Shown here: piece after piece, positions 1-9,079 of the stretch
Layout: each line of letters opens with the position of its first letter
How positions within the stretch are numbered: position 1 is the stretch's first letter
Assembly: GCA_947169265.1 (NCBI GenBank)
Contig: CAMVPC010000006.1
Span: forward strand, 1-64,000
DNA from: an uncultured Prevotellaceae bacterium
Lineage (GTDB): Bacteria > Bacteroidota > Bacteroidia > Bacteroidales > Muribaculaceae
DNA length: 64,000 nucleotides
Reading direction: 5' to 3'
The notes under the pieces: generated by a model
The model's database searches: none
The model's input: only the letters and a program-made list of their open reading frames with translations
What the model was told of the DNA's origin: nothing
Translations under genes and position numbers: made by a program

Positions 1-1527
1 AGTAAGCCCACTTCGAGTCTTCGTTCAAGCCGGCGTGCACGTCGAGCTCATACTGCTCGGTCTCGGCGTTGTAGGTCATTTCGGCGCCCACGTTGTAGTC
101 CCAGTTGTTGCCGTTGACCTCACCCATCACATACAGTGGCGCGATGGGGCGGGTCACGTTGATGGTATACATGCTCAGCTTCGACATGTCGTTGGGTGCC
201 ACAATCACGGTGATTAGTTGGCCGTTCTCGGTCTCTTCCACGCTCTTGAAGAGATAGGAATAGAGTCCGGTCTTCTGTACGGTGATGTCGCTCTCGCTGA
301 TCACGGCGTCGCTCTCGATGGTGTAGTCGGTGGTGGCGGCGTTGAAGGTGAAGCCGTCGAGGCCGTTCACGGTGATGCCGGTCACCTCGCCGTTATAGAC
401 GATTTCCATGTCGTCGATCCACACTTTATCCCCCTTGCTGCCCTTACCCGGGGTGGCGTTGGTCGCCACCGTCAAGAGGATGGCCTCGGGTGCCACGCTC
501 GTGTAGCCGGTGAAGGGCACGGTGAGCTCTGTCCAGCCGCAAGTGGTGATTTGCTTGTTCTGTGCCTTGGCGGTCACGTTGGTGTAAGTCTTGTCCTCGG
601 GATCCTGATAGTAGCTGCCGTCGAAGATGATGGCGCTAAAGTTGGCGTATTTGTAAGTGGACTGCGCCGTGCCTTGCGTGAACTTGATCCAGGTCTTAAC
701 CGCGTCGGGGCGGCCGATGAAGTGGGTGTAGAACTTGTCGCCGTACTGGTCGGTTGCGGTGCTCGACTTGTCCATCTCGCTATGGTTGGCGGTGTTGGAG
801 GCACTCATGCTGGCGGCGTTCAGCTGGCCATTGGTTATCGTGCCGTTGTTGATGATACCAATAACACTGCCTGCGGTGATTACCGCGCTATATGTACCCG
901 AGCTTCCTGTACGTTTATCGGTGTCTCTTGCCAGTGTGCTCTGGGCCGCACCTGCATAGCTGCCTTTAGCACTCTTGAAGCCGTGCCAATTTCTGGGTTC
1001 ATTCTTGGTGGTCACGGCGCCGGTAGAGGGGTTGGTGTATTCCCAGTCCTCGAAGTCGCTGTTGGGTATTTGGAAACCGTCGGTGAGGAACTTGACGTTG
1101 ATGGTTTGTTCCATCTCGGTCAGCTCAATGTCGATGTTAACGTAAGCGGCGTTGTCGGCCACGAGCGACGTCATCTTGATGGGCACGTCACCCAGCGTGG
1201 GGCCCAACCAAAATTCCACATTGGGGTCGTTGCCTTCGGCAATGGTGATGTTTTGATCCACCTTGAGCAGCGCCAGATTGTTGTTTTTCACAGCCTGGGT
1301 GTTCAGCGTGATGTTGCCCACTCCAATGGGGTCACCACCATCAACGGGAAGCATGAAATTGATCACGCTCAGCGTGTAGTTGCTGCCATCGTTGGTCACA
1401 CTGATGCCGGTGCCGGGCACCTTGGTGACCTCACCGTTGACGGTAACCACGAGCGTGCCGGTGTAGTCGGTAGCCAGCGCCGTGAACGCCATCATGGCAG
1501 TTGCAAAGAAAGTGAAAAGTTTTTTCA
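1..1527 (-). CDS. Secreted calycin-like / PCMD-type protein (3' end outside window)
   Basis: The reading frame is open from an ATG at 1525-1527 to the window edge (509 codons, no stop). It starts with a Sec signal peptide (MKKLFTFFATAMMAFTALA). Residues about 20-150 resemble the calycin-like domain found in the next gene, with the shared pattern GTL-V-V-ING and later VGNI. Residues about 155-330 look like a PCMD (putative carbohydrate metabolism) domain, with the opening pattern FEDWE, then PRNWHGF, and later KVWIDDMEIVY. The last visible part (VMGEVNGNNWDYN) resembles SusE/SusF-like starch-binding modules. It is the last visible gene of an operon of exported proteins. The function is unknown; binding of a glycan or other ligand at the cell surface is an inference. 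The reading frame is sure, the domain names less so. Confidence 0.8.
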
Positions 1528-1579
1528 TTTGTTAAAGCGTTAAAAAAGTATGTGATAAATTCCCTAAGTATTCAACAAA

Positions 1580-2149
1580 TCAGTTGAGCAGGATATTGTA
1601 GAGGGCGGTCACGTCGGCGCCGCTCACGGCACCGTCGCGGTTCACGTCGCCGGGCTCGAAGGTCTCGCCTTGGCCACCTTCGACGTTGGTGAAATTCACG
1701 TTAATCATTTGATGAAGACCGGTTTCCATCATGTTGATGTCAATATCCACCACCACGTTGTCACCTTCAAGGCTCGTCACGAGAATGATGGGCACGCCAC
1801 CATAATCCTCGGTAAGACTGGGACCTATCCAGAAGTCAATGTCTTCGCGGTCGCCTGCGGGGATGTCAATGACTCGCTTATTGGTGAGTGTGGTCTTTCC
1901 GGCCACGGTGAACGGCTGCAAGTCGTCCACCACAATATTGCCTACACCGATTTCGGTTTCATCGGTAACTAAGACAAAGTTAAGAATCGAAAGCGTGTAG
2001 TTGCCATTCTCGTCCTGGTCAAGGCTGATGTTGGCGTCTTGTGTTGAGGTCAAGTCGTTAATAGTCACGGTGAGCTTACCATCGATGCTCTTGGCTTGCA
2101 TGCCAAGGACGGCGATGGCCATCATCATAAGAGTAAAAATCTTTTTCAT
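1580..2149 (-). CDS. Secreted calycin-like protein with C-terminal dockerin-like repeat
   Basis: This is a 189-residue protein with a signal peptide (MKKIFTLMMMAIAVLGMQA). Residues about 22-150 form a calycin-like beta-barrel domain related to the N-terminus of the gene that follows. The C-terminus carries one dockerin-like calcium-binding repeat, GDVNRDGAVSGADVTALYN, which ends two residues before the stop. The same repeat ends three other proteins in this window (ending at 11095, about 15200 and 47463), so it is probably a shared localisation or assembly tag. It lies 52 bp upstream of the next operon gene and 33 bp downstream of the beta-barrel gene. The ligand is unknown. The call is a fold-level one. 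Confidence 0.82.
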   Translation of the reverse strand: MKKIFTLMMMAIAVLGMQAKSIDGKLTVTINDLTSTQDANISLDQDENGNYTLSILNFVLVTDETEIGVGNIVVDDLQPFTVAGKTTLTNKRVIDIPAGDREDIDFWIGPSLTEDYGGVPIILVTSLEGDNVVVDIDINMMETGLHQMINVNFTNVEGGQGETFEPGDVNRDGAVSGADVTALYNILLN

Positions 2150-2182
2150 AAGCTAAAAATTACTATTAATATTACTTTTGTT

Positions 2183-2932
2183 TTAATTAATGCGATAACT
2201 GATACCCACAATGCCGTAGATGGGGCGTAGGGTTTGTTCAATGGTTTTAAAATCTTTTTTGAAAGTGCCGCTGATGCCCCACTGGAGGTCGGCATAGAGT
2301 CCGAAGTGGTTAGAGAACTGCCAGTCGGCACCCAAGTCGATGCCGCACTGCATGTCGCGCATGTCGTCGCTGAAGTCAAATTCGCCCCGCGAGTCCTTGT
2401 CGTTGCCCAGTTCAATCTTGGCGCCGGTGTAATCATCCACGCGGAGGTATCCGTCGTAGGCATATCCGCTGAACTTCTTGGCTGTGAGAATCGACACGTA
2501 AGGTCCAAGCTTGAAGTTTACCTTGTTCACGCGGAACGTGGCCTGCAATGGCACCGTGAACATCCATTGAGTGATGCGAGTGTCAACTTTGCCGCGGAAA
2601 TAGCCGGCGAGCGCGTCGCCTTCTTTTTTGATTTCCATGTGATAGTTTTTCACGTCGGCATCGATGTGCATACCCTTGTTCTCAAAGCGGATGCCGGCAA
2701 GGATTCCCCAGTGGTTGCCAATGCGTCGATGTGCATCGACACCTATCGACATGTTAGGCTGCAACACATATTTGTTGAGCGATCGTATGGTGGCCGGCAT
2801 GGGTAACGGTGCGTTACCTCCAACGGCATAGCCAATGCGCCAGTAGAACGACATGTCGTTGAGCAACGTGGTTTGCGCCATAGCCGTCAAGGCGATGGTC
2901 GCCGTTGCGAGAAGAATATATAATCGTTTCAT
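2183..2932 (-). CDS. Outer-membrane beta-barrel protein, PorT-like
   Basis: This is a 249-residue protein with a signal peptide (MKRLYILLATATIALTAMAQ). It has alternating amphipathic strands typical of small 8-stranded outer-membrane barrels of the PorT/OmpW type: WGILAGIRFENKGMHI, WMFTVPLQATFRVNKVNFKLGPYVSIL, and a terminal strand (IYGIVGISYRIN) ending in an asparagine after aromatic and hydrophobic residues. It sits between the PCMD lipoprotein and the calycin-like genes on the same strand with short gaps, so all four are probably co-expressed. Assignment is by strand pattern only. A specific transport or secretion role cannot be read from the sequence. Confidence 0.8.
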   Translation of the reverse strand: MKRLYILLATATIALTAMAQTTLLNDMSFYWRIGYAVGGNAPLPMPATIRSLNKYVLQPNMSIGVDAHRRIGNHWGILAGIRFENKGMHIDADVKNYHMEIKKEGDALAGYFRGKVDTRITQWMFTVPLQATFRVNKVNFKLGPYVSILTAKKFSGYAYDGYLRVDDYTGAKIELGNDKDSRGEFDFSDDMRDMQCGIDLGADWQFSNHFGLYADLQWGISGTFKKDFKTIEQTLRPIYGIVGISYRIN

Positions 2933-2985
2933 TGTTCGTATTTAACAGTTGGTTTTTAGATGCTTAACACTTTTATGGTTGTTGT

Positions 2986-4149
2986 TTACTCTTCTTTTTC
3001 GGTATAAACCCTTACTTTGTCGACCATCAGTTCACTTCCTATCGCTCCCTCGAAAGTGGCGCCTTTAATGCTCGAAGAGAACACAATGGTGAGGCTATAG
3101 CCCCGGTTTGCGAGCAGCTCCATATCGAGTTCCTCTTTATATTGATATTCCAGCTCAAAGGGCGTCCACTCGCTGGTGGTTTCGGTTTTGGGTATTCGAG
3201 CCACCGCCACGATGAGGTCGCTCGAGAGCACATTGTCGCCAAAGAGCACGACAGCGTTGCCGTCCTTGTCGTGGTTGCGATAGAGCACGCTATAGATGTC
3301 GCCGGCGTCGACACGTGTCGGGTCTACATTCCAGTTTTTGTCCATGAACTCGGGACCGGGTTTGTATTTGTAATATCCCGTGAATTTTACGGGCTTTTGG
3401 ACAAAAGGTAAGCCGAATCGAGTTGCTTTCATCGCCTTCTCGACAAGAGCCTTTGACATGTCGAATTGTCCCAAGAACATGTTGCCTGCCGCAATGGGCA
3501 TGTTTGCCGATTTTCCCAAAGCTCCCGTCTCGCGCGTGGTCAGTTTCAGGCACGCGCCATCAAAACCGTTGGGGTCGGGAGTGGTGGGATAATCTTCGGG
3601 TTTGGCGCTTTTCCCTTTGCTCTGCTTGAAGCCGGGGTTGCCACTGGCCCAGTCGTTACCCAAAGAGCCATCGGGTAGCGTGTTGTGCCAGATGTAGTAA
3701 TGGCCGGTCGAGTTGAGTTCGTAATGTTCGAAGTTGAATTCGAGCACCTCGGTCACGGTGTGTGAGACTCGGCGGAAAGCGATGGTGTAAGTGCGTTGCG
3801 TGCGGCCGTCCTGCGAGGTGACGACGTAGGTGACCGGGCCTTGCGAGAAGTCGTGCACACTGCCGCTGGCGGGGTTCACGGTGGCACCCTCGGTGAGCCG
3901 GAAGGTGGGCGCGAGTGCCGTGAGGTCGGCGCTGGCGCGCACGTCGAAGGTGATGGTGGTTTGGTCGCTCAGCACGTCGATTGTGGCGTCGGTGGCGTTA
4001 TAGAAAAGCGCGTCGGGGTTGTCGACAATGAGCTGTGCTTGCTCAATGTCGGCCTCGGCGTTCAGGGGCTCCTCCTTGAAACAGGAAACCAGCGACATCA
4101 GCATCACGCCGAGAAGGGTTCCTTTCAATAGAATACAACGAAATTTCAT
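2986..4149 (-). CDS. PCMD-domain lipoprotein
   Basis: This is a 387-residue lipoprotein. The signal peptide ends in the lipobox LVSC, with Cys23 as the likely lipidated residue. Residues about 30-130 form an Ig-like domain of the DUF5018 kind, with the ending DGRTQRTYTIAFRRV that is common in Bacteroidetes surface lipoproteins. Residues about 140-385 match a PCMD domain, including FNFEHYEL near its start and GSELMVDKVRVYTEKEE at its end. It is the first gene of the operon running to the window edge and has its own promoter at 4183-4214. PCMD proteins often accompany glycan-use or surface-assembly genes, but no enzyme or SusC/D pair is present here, so the substrate is unknown. Confidence 0.83.
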   Translation of the reverse strand: MKFRCILLKGTLLGVMLMSLVSCFKEEPLNAEADIEQAQLIVDNPDALFYNATDATIDVLSDQTTITFDVRASADLTALAPTFRLTEGATVNPASGSVHDFSQGPVTYVVTSQDGRTQRTYTIAFRRVSHTVTEVLEFNFEHYELNSTGHYYIWHNTLPDGSLGNDWASGNPGFKQSKGKSAKPEDYPTTPDPNGFDGACLKLTTRETGALGKSANMPIAAGNMFLGQFDMSKALVEKAMKATRFGLPFVQKPVKFTGYYKYKPGPEFMDKNWNVDPTRVDAGDIYSVLYRNHDKDGNAVVLFGDNVLSSDLIVAVARIPKTETTSEWTPFELEYQYKEELDMELLANRGYSLTIVFSSSIKGATFEGAIGSELMVDKVRVYTEKEE

Positions 4150-4182
4150 TGAATTATTACCTTATTAATATGAAAAACACGG

Positions 4183-4214
4183 CAAAGGTAGGCATTTTTT
4201 TTCAAACCGCCAAA
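4183..4214 (-). promoter_or_regulatory. Bacteroidetes-type promoter of the PCMD/calycin operon
   Basis: On the minus strand a -33 TTTG (4211-4214) and a -7 TACCTTTG (4183-4190) are separated by 20 nt, which matches the known Bacteroidetes primary-sigma promoter. The start codon at 4149 follows about 30 nt after the predicted start site. Confidence 0.7.
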
Positions 4215-4292
4215 TGTTGAGCTTTGAGCTGTGAGCCTTGAGCGGGGGGCGAGGGGGTCGCCTCCGGCGACAGCGGCGGTTGTGGGACTCAC

Positions 4293-4322
4293 ACCCCCGG
4301 TGAAACGCGTTTCACCGGGGGT
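4293..4322. terminator. Perfect 30-bp palindrome after tcdA
   Basis: The two halves, ACCCCCGGTGAAACG and its exact complement, meet at a central CGCG with no loop, and begin 3 bases beyond the tcdA stop codon. It is probably the tcdA transcription terminator, although no T-run follows on the minus strand. A weaker inverted pair, GAGCTGTGAGCC (about 4226-4238) and its complement (about 4360-4371), flanks it. Confidence 0.5.
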
Positions 4323-4325
4323 TAC

Positions 4326-5090
4326 TCAGAGGGCACCCATCGGGTGGCTCAAAGCTCTCGGCTCACAGCTCATCAAATCTTTCACCACCTGGCCTCCCAG
4401 GACGATGCCTGCGGCGGCGGGGACGAAGGCGTTGCTGGCGGGTACTCGTCGGGTGGTTTCGTCGTCATTCGCCTCGGGTTCGGGCGTGAGCGGCAGCTCG
4501 AGGCTGCACACGCACTTGAAGTGGGTGATGCCCTCGCGCCGCAGCCGCTTGCGCATGATTCGAGCGAGGGGGTCGTGTCGTGTGTCGGCGATGTCCATGA
4601 CGCGGAACGCGGTGGCGTCGAGCTTGTTGGCGGCTCCCATGCTGCAAATTACGGGCACGCCGCTCCTCACGCATCGCCTCACGATTTCCATCTTGGCGGC
4701 GACGGTGTCGACGCAGTCGACGACGTAGTCATAAAGGGAGAAATCGACCTCATCGGCATTCGAGGGCAGGAAGAACATGTCGCGCGCTGTGACGCGGCAG
4801 GCGGGGTTGATGTCGGCCACACGGGCCGCGGCTACGTTCACTTTCTTCATTCCCACGGTGCTGCGCAGGGCCACGAGCTGGCGGTTGAGGTTGGTCACGC
4901 TCACCACGTCGGGGTCGAAGAGGTCGAGCGCGCCCACGCCGCTGCGCGCGAGCACTTCGACGACGTGCCCGCCGACGCCGCCGACGCCGAAGACGGCGAC
5001 GCGGCAGTGTGCCAGCGCGTCGACAGCGTCGTCGCCCACCAGTCGCCGCGTGCGTTGCAGCCAGTCGTCGGTCGAAGAGGTCATGGTCAT
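4326..5090 (-). CDS. tcdA: tRNA threonylcarbamoyladenosine dehydratase
   Basis: TcdA (also called CsdL or YgdL) is an E1-like enzyme that uses ATP to cyclise t6A37 of tRNA to ct6A. The 254-residue product has the ThiF-type nucleotide-binding loop GVGGVGGHVVEVLARSG near residue 38, followed by D-x(n)-VTNLNRQ. It also has the family segments YVVDCVDTV and ICSMGAANKLD, and the C-terminal pattern VPASNAFVPAAAGIVLG. I chose the ATG at 5088-5090 because it overlaps the stop of the upstream lipoprotein gene by ATGA, implying coupled translation. A start further upstream would lie inside that gene and gives arginine-rich, non-family sequence. A second ATG two codons later is also possible. Confidence 0.92.
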   Translation of the reverse strand: MTMTSSTDDWLQRTRRLVGDDAVDALAHCRVAVFGVGGVGGHVVEVLARSGVGALDLFDPDVVSVTNLNRQLVALRSTVGMKKVNVAAARVADINPACRVTARDMFFLPSNADEVDFSLYDYVVDCVDTVAAKMEIVRRCVRSGVPVICSMGAANKLDATAFRVMDIADTRHDPLARIMRKRLRREGITHFKCVCSLELPLTPEPEANDDETTRRVPASNAFVPAAAGIVLGGQVVKDLMSCEPRALSHPMGAL

Positions 5091-6511
5091 TCCTCGTTTT
5101 GCGGCACCCACACATAGGCGCCGATGTCGATGCCGTCGCGCGCCCAGCGGTCCTGCCCGTATCGGTCGTAGCGTGCGCTTGCCGGGCACAGGCTGCGGTT
5201 GCCGGCGGCGATGGCGTCGCTGGTGTTTCGCAGGCGGTAGTCGAAGATGTATTTCTCACGCTCGGTGAAGAACTTGGGGTCGGCGCCCCACTTGCACGAG
5301 ATGAAGTTGTCGTCGTCGGTGCCTGCGCTCTTGAACAGGCAGTTTCGCAGATACACGTCGTTGCCGGTGAAGTCGCCGATGTTCAGTTCCTCGATGTTGC
5401 CGTAGAAGATGCAGTTGTCGAACTGCGCCTGTAGCGGTGCCAGCGTCTTGTCGTCGTCCTGGAGGAACACCGACAGGATGGGGTCTTCGAGGGCCGCGAA
5501 CAGGTAGTAGTTTGCCAGCGTGCAATTGACGAAGTGGACGCGGCCGGCCATGACGGCGAAGATGCTGCCGGCGGCGTCGCTCAGCTCGGTGCCCTCGGCC
5601 TCGACGCGCGCGTTGACGGCCATGAGCACCGTGGAGGCGCTATTGCGCAACACGCTGTTGAACAGGTGCAGCGAGCGCAAGGTGGGGTTGTTGCCCACGA
5701 CGACGACGCCGTTGCGCGAGCCGCGCATGTTCACGTAGCTCATCTCGTTGCCGGTGCTTCCCGGCTCGAAGTAGACGCCGCCCCACTGGCCGCTCATGAT
5801 GTCGAAACTGAACATGCCCACGACGCGGTCGAGACGGTCGCCGCGGAACTCGACGGGCTGCTCGCGGCTACCCCGGGCGAGCAGGCGTCCCTCGACCTTG
5901 AGCGCGGCCTTGTCGTGGAAGAGCAGGCGTGTCCCCGGCGAGAGCGTGAGGGTGGCGCCCTTTGCCACGCGTAACGTGTCGTAGATGACGTAGGGCTTCT
6001 TGTCGCTGAACGTGGTGCTCGCGTCGATTGTGGCGTCGGCCAGGATGTTCACGTCCTGCCCCCAAGCCGTCACGGCGAGCGTTTGCGTCACGCCGTTAGT
6101 GACAAACTCGATGCGGTCTTTCACCTCGAGCGGCTCGTCGAGCCCTGTGGCGTCGACGACGCTCTCGACAAAGACGAAGATGCTGTCCTCGCCTCGAATC
6201 TCGACATCGTGGAACTCGCTGCCTTTCATGCCGTCGACATTGAGGTAGAAGTGGGCGCCCGTGCCGTCGTTGCTCTCGATTTTGATTGACGAGATGTTGA
6301 TTTGCTTCTTGCTGCGGTTATACACCACAAACTGCTTGGTGGGCGTGCCCATCGCGGTGATGACGGTGTCGAACTTGACCGAATCGACCGAGAACGCCAG
6401 CACGTCGCTCGGGCTCGTCGTGAAGTCGTCGTTAATACACGACGTGGCGCTCATGGCTCCCACGAGGGCCACGGCCACTATCCATAGCCAGTAAAATGAA
6501 TTCTTTGTCAT
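5087..6511 (-). CDS. Beta-helix-like surface lipoprotein
   Basis: This 474-residue product has a lipoprotein signal (lipobox SATSC, Cys25). After an Ig-like region (residues about 35-150, with FVVYNRSKKQINISSIKI) comes a threonine- and glycine-rich region with repeated short strands such as YFEPGSTGNEMSYVNMRG and LFNSVLRNSASTVLM. This is typical of right-handed parallel beta-helix proteins of the Bacteroidetes envelope. Its stop overlaps the start of tcdA by 4 bp. The function is unknown. The beta-helix call rests on repeat rhythm and not on a recognised catalytic motif; no pectate-lyase residues could be picked out. Confidence 0.8.
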   Translation of the reverse strand: MTKNSFYWLWIVAVALVGAMSATSCINDDFTTSPSDVLAFSVDSVKFDTVITAMGTPTKQFVVYNRSKKQINISSIKIESNDGTGAHFYLNVDGMKGSEFHDVEIRGEDSIFVFVESVVDATGLDEPLEVKDRIEFVTNGVTQTLAVTAWGQDVNILADATIDASTTFSDKKPYVIYDTLRVAKGATLTLSPGTRLLFHDKAALKVEGRLLARGSREQPVEFRGDRLDRVVGMFSFDIMSGQWGGVYFEPGSTGNEMSYVNMRGSRNGVVVVGNNPTLRSLHLFNSVLRNSASTVLMAVNARVEAEGTELSDAAGSIFAVMAGRVHFVNCTLANYYLFAALEDPILSVFLQDDDKTLAPLQAQFDNCIFYGNIEELNIGDFTGNDVYLRNCLFKSAGTDDDNFISCKWGADPKFFTEREKYIFDYRLRNTSDAIAAGNRSLCPASARYDRYGQDRWARDGIDIGAYVWVPQNEE

Positions 6512-6804
6512 GACAATAAAATAACGGCCGTGACCCCCGTTTTATTATACCGCGCGGGTCAAAGGGCCACTTTAGGCCCTCATCAGGCAAGAAAGCCGCG
6601 GTGGCCGCGACTCCCGTCAAAACAGACGAACGGCGCTGAGAAGTGACGGTGACAACCGCCGCCATGCGGCCCCGTCAAGGGACGGCATAATCAACCTGAT
6701 GGGCTCGGTCCAAATTTTGTCGCCCCGAATGGGGCTAATATTTGTTTAACGAGCACAAAATTTTGCGGAAAATCCGTGCTTTTTCGGCCATTTCGCCGCG
6801 GGAA

Positions 6805-8007
6805 TTAAAAGCGTATGCCGAGGACTGCGGTGAGGTCGGCAATGGTGTAGTTGAAATGTCGCTTGCTCGAGACGTAGAGGCTCGTGTTGATGTTGCTCTG
6901 CAGGCTGGCGAAATAGCGCTTGTGGTTGTAAGTAAGCGCGAAATTTCCGCCGAAAATCAGTGCTCCGGTGTTGTTCGAAGCCATGTGCTTGGTGCTGTGG
7001 ACATGTTTCACGCCGGCGCCGACGGTGCCCGTGAGGTTGAGCAGGAACTTGCGTCCGAGCACCCAGTTATAAGCATATCCCCCCTTGAGACAGTAGTCGG
7101 TGTATCGCACGTGTTCGATGCCGAAGTCGGCGAAGACCTCGGCCTGTGACGGGGTGAACTGTTCGGGGTCGATTTTGAAGTCGAAGTTGCAAATCGAGAA
7201 TCCGGCGAGCGCCGATCCGGCGCTGCGTCGCTGGAACTTCGAGTAGCAGTAGGCTGCGGCGCGGGCATACTTGCGGTTGTTGAAGAAATACATGGCGCTC
7301 ACGCCCATGGACTCGCGTCGCAAGGCACGCAGTTTGTCGCCACGTTCCCAGTCGGACCCGGCAGTTTTAACGCGTGTGTCCATGCGTCCGCTGTTTGTGG
7401 TCTTGTGCATTTCGGCGGTGAAGCGTGCGCAGGTGAAGGAGAACTCGAGTCTTTCGCTGGTCCCCTTAGCTCCCGAGATGCGGTCGACGTCGAGCGAGTA
7501 TCCCACCGAGACTGCCATGAACGAGAGGTAGAGACCGATGTTGCTTGCCGCGCCGCTGGTAAAAATCATGTGGTCATCGCCCTCGCCGCCCACGAAGTTG
7601 TCCATCCAGTTCTGGTTTTTGAGCGTGAGTTTCCAGTTCTTGCCCGTCGACACGACGTAAGTGGTGTCGTAGCTGTTGAAAGCCTTGTCGCCCCACTTGT
7701 AAAGTCGGTAGCAGAAGAGCAGAAACCTGGGGTAACCCATGGTGCTGTCGTTGAAGTTGACTTTGCCGTGCTTCATGGCGCGCCACCAGTAGCGGTTGTC
7801 GCGCGTGGTGTCGTAAGGCTCGTTGAGCTTGTCGTTAATGCGCTTGGTGATGCTTTGCTTAAACCGCTGGAAACGGTTGGGTTGCCGTGTGGTGTCGGGC
7901 TGCACCGTGTCGGTGAGCACGGCGGTGGCGGTTTGCTCGGGAGCCTGCGCCATGGCTTGAGCGCCCCAGCAAATCATGAGCATGAACAGTATGTAAAAAC
8001 GCCTCAT
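6805..8007 (-). CDS. DUF4421 family exported protein
   Basis: This 400-residue protein has a signal peptide ending at AMAQ (about residue 21). The segment from about residue 60 on, with YDTTRDNRYWWRAMKHG, SYDTTYVVSTGKNWKLTLKN and a C-terminal half of amphipathic strands ending LTAVLGIRF, fits DUF4421, a Bacteroidetes family predicted to form an outer-membrane barrel. It follows the lipoprotein gene at 8030-9079 after 22 bp, so they are probably one operon. The 293 bp beyond it (6512-6804) hold only a short GCCCC/GGGGC hairpin near 6722-6735 and no convincing gene. The biological role is not known. Confidence 0.8.
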   Translation of the reverse strand: MRRFYILFMLMICWGAQAMAQAPEQTATAVLTDTVQPDTTRQPNRFQRFKQSITKRINDKLNEPYDTTRDNRYWWRAMKHGKVNFNDSTMGYPRFLLFCYRLYKWGDKAFNSYDTTYVVSTGKNWKLTLKNQNWMDNFVGGEGDDHMIFTSGAASNIGLYLSFMAVSVGYSLDVDRISGAKGTSERLEFSFTCARFTAEMHKTTNSGRMDTRVKTAGSDWERGDKLRALRRESMGVSAMYFFNNRKYARAAAYCYSKFQRRSAGSALAGFSICNFDFKIDPEQFTPSQAEVFADFGIEHVRYTDYCLKGGYAYNWVLGRKFLLNLTGTVGAGVKHVHSTKHMASNNTGALIFGGNFALTYNHKRYFASLQSNINTSLYVSSKRHFNYTIADLTAVLGIRF

Positions 8008-8029
8008 ATCTCTTTCCTAAATGAAGAAA

Positions 8030-9079
8030 CTAAAAAACCACGAATCCTGTGGCCCGGATGCCGGCATAGGACATAATGATTTTGCCGTTGAGCCACAAGA
8101 AAGTGATGTCATTGTCTATCTCGCTGTTATACTCTTGGGTGAGCACATAGACGTCGTTGTCGTAGCAGAAAATCTCGACCGCCTGCGAGCTTGACACGCC
8201 CGCATCGCCCGACACATAGTGTGCCGGCACGCCGTCGGTCCACACGGTGGCCACCATTTTCTGCTCCTCGTTGAGTTCCCACCCGCCGCCGTAGATGTGT
8301 CCTGCGCCCATCTTGATGGCCTCGACGCGTCCGTAGTCCTGCGGGGAGTCGAGGTCGAGTTTCACGGTGGTGGGATAGATGCGGTATTCCTTGTCGACCC
8401 ACACGGCGGGCATGCGCCCGATCACGCCGCCAATGATGGTGTGGTCGCGGTCGTAGCTGTAGATGGCGTGTGCCTCGCCCGTGAGGGTTCCCTCGGGCAT
8501 GGGCAGGAATTCCTTTTTGTAATAATCCTTGTAATTGCTGTAAAGAATGGGTTTATAGTAGGATTCGTCATCGTTTTCGCCGAACCCGTATCCCACGACG
8601 TAGCATTTTCCCTCGCTCACGCTGAGGGCGTGGTCGGCGGGAATAAAGTCGTGGTTATTCTCGAGGGGGAAAATGCCGCTGTTTTTGAGCACGTTGGGGA
8701 GGTCGAGCAGGTAGATGTAGTAGTCCCACTTGGCGATGCCGTAGGTCCAGTGGTCCACGTCTTCGATAAAGTCGACGTGCAGGGTGTTCCACTTGCCGTT
8801 TTTCCAATATCCCACGCGTTCTTTGGCCTGCACGCCCGACACGAAATAATCCGATCCGTCGGCGATGATTTCGGCGGCATAGGTGCAGTCGGGCAACTGC
8901 ATCACGAGTTCGCCGTTTTGGTCATAGATTTCGCCGTCGTGGTCGAGCACGAGCACGGTGCGCTGGTCGACGGGCTTCGGCTTGCCGCCCGGCTCATCGT
9001 GCTGGCACGCGGCGAGGGCTATCAAGGCGACCGCCGTTGCTATCCAGCAAAGTGTTTGTTTTATTTTTACAGTATCCAT
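8030..9079 (-). CDS. Lipoprotein of unknown function
   Basis: This 349-residue protein has a lipoprotein signal peptide with the lipobox LAAC (Cys25), followed by a polar linker HDEPGGKPKP. The mature part has regularly spaced aspartate and aromatic residues and WVDKEYRIYP / LNGKIIMSYAG-type segments that suggest a beta-propeller or similar repeat fold. No catalytic motif was recognised. It is the first gene of a two-gene unit with the DUF4421 protein. A -7 element on the minus strand (9201-9208) is the only promoter candidate found, and it lacks a good -33. Confidence 0.75.
   Translation of the reverse strand: MDTVKIKQTLCWIATAVALIALAACQHDEPGGKPKPVDQRTVLVLDHDGEIYDQNGELVMQLPDCTYAAEIIADGSDYFVSGVQAKERVGYWKNGKWNTLHVDFIEDVDHWTYGIAKWDYYIYLLDLPNVLKNSGIFPLENNHDFIPADHALSVSEGKCYVVGYGFGENDDESYYKPILYSNYKDYYKKEFLPMPEGTLTGEAHAIYSYDRDHTIIGGVIGRMPAVWVDKEYRIYPTTVKLDLDSPQDYGRVEAIKMGAGHIYGGGWELNEEQKMVATVWTDGVPAHYVSGDAGVSSSQAVEIFCYDNDVYVLTQEYNSEIDNDITFLWLNGKIIMSYAGIRATGFVVF

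Noticed and set aside
6432..6665. 77-residue minus-strand frame upstream of the beta-helix lipoprotein
   Set aside because: It overlaps the signal-peptide region of the real gene in another frame and has no supporting signals.
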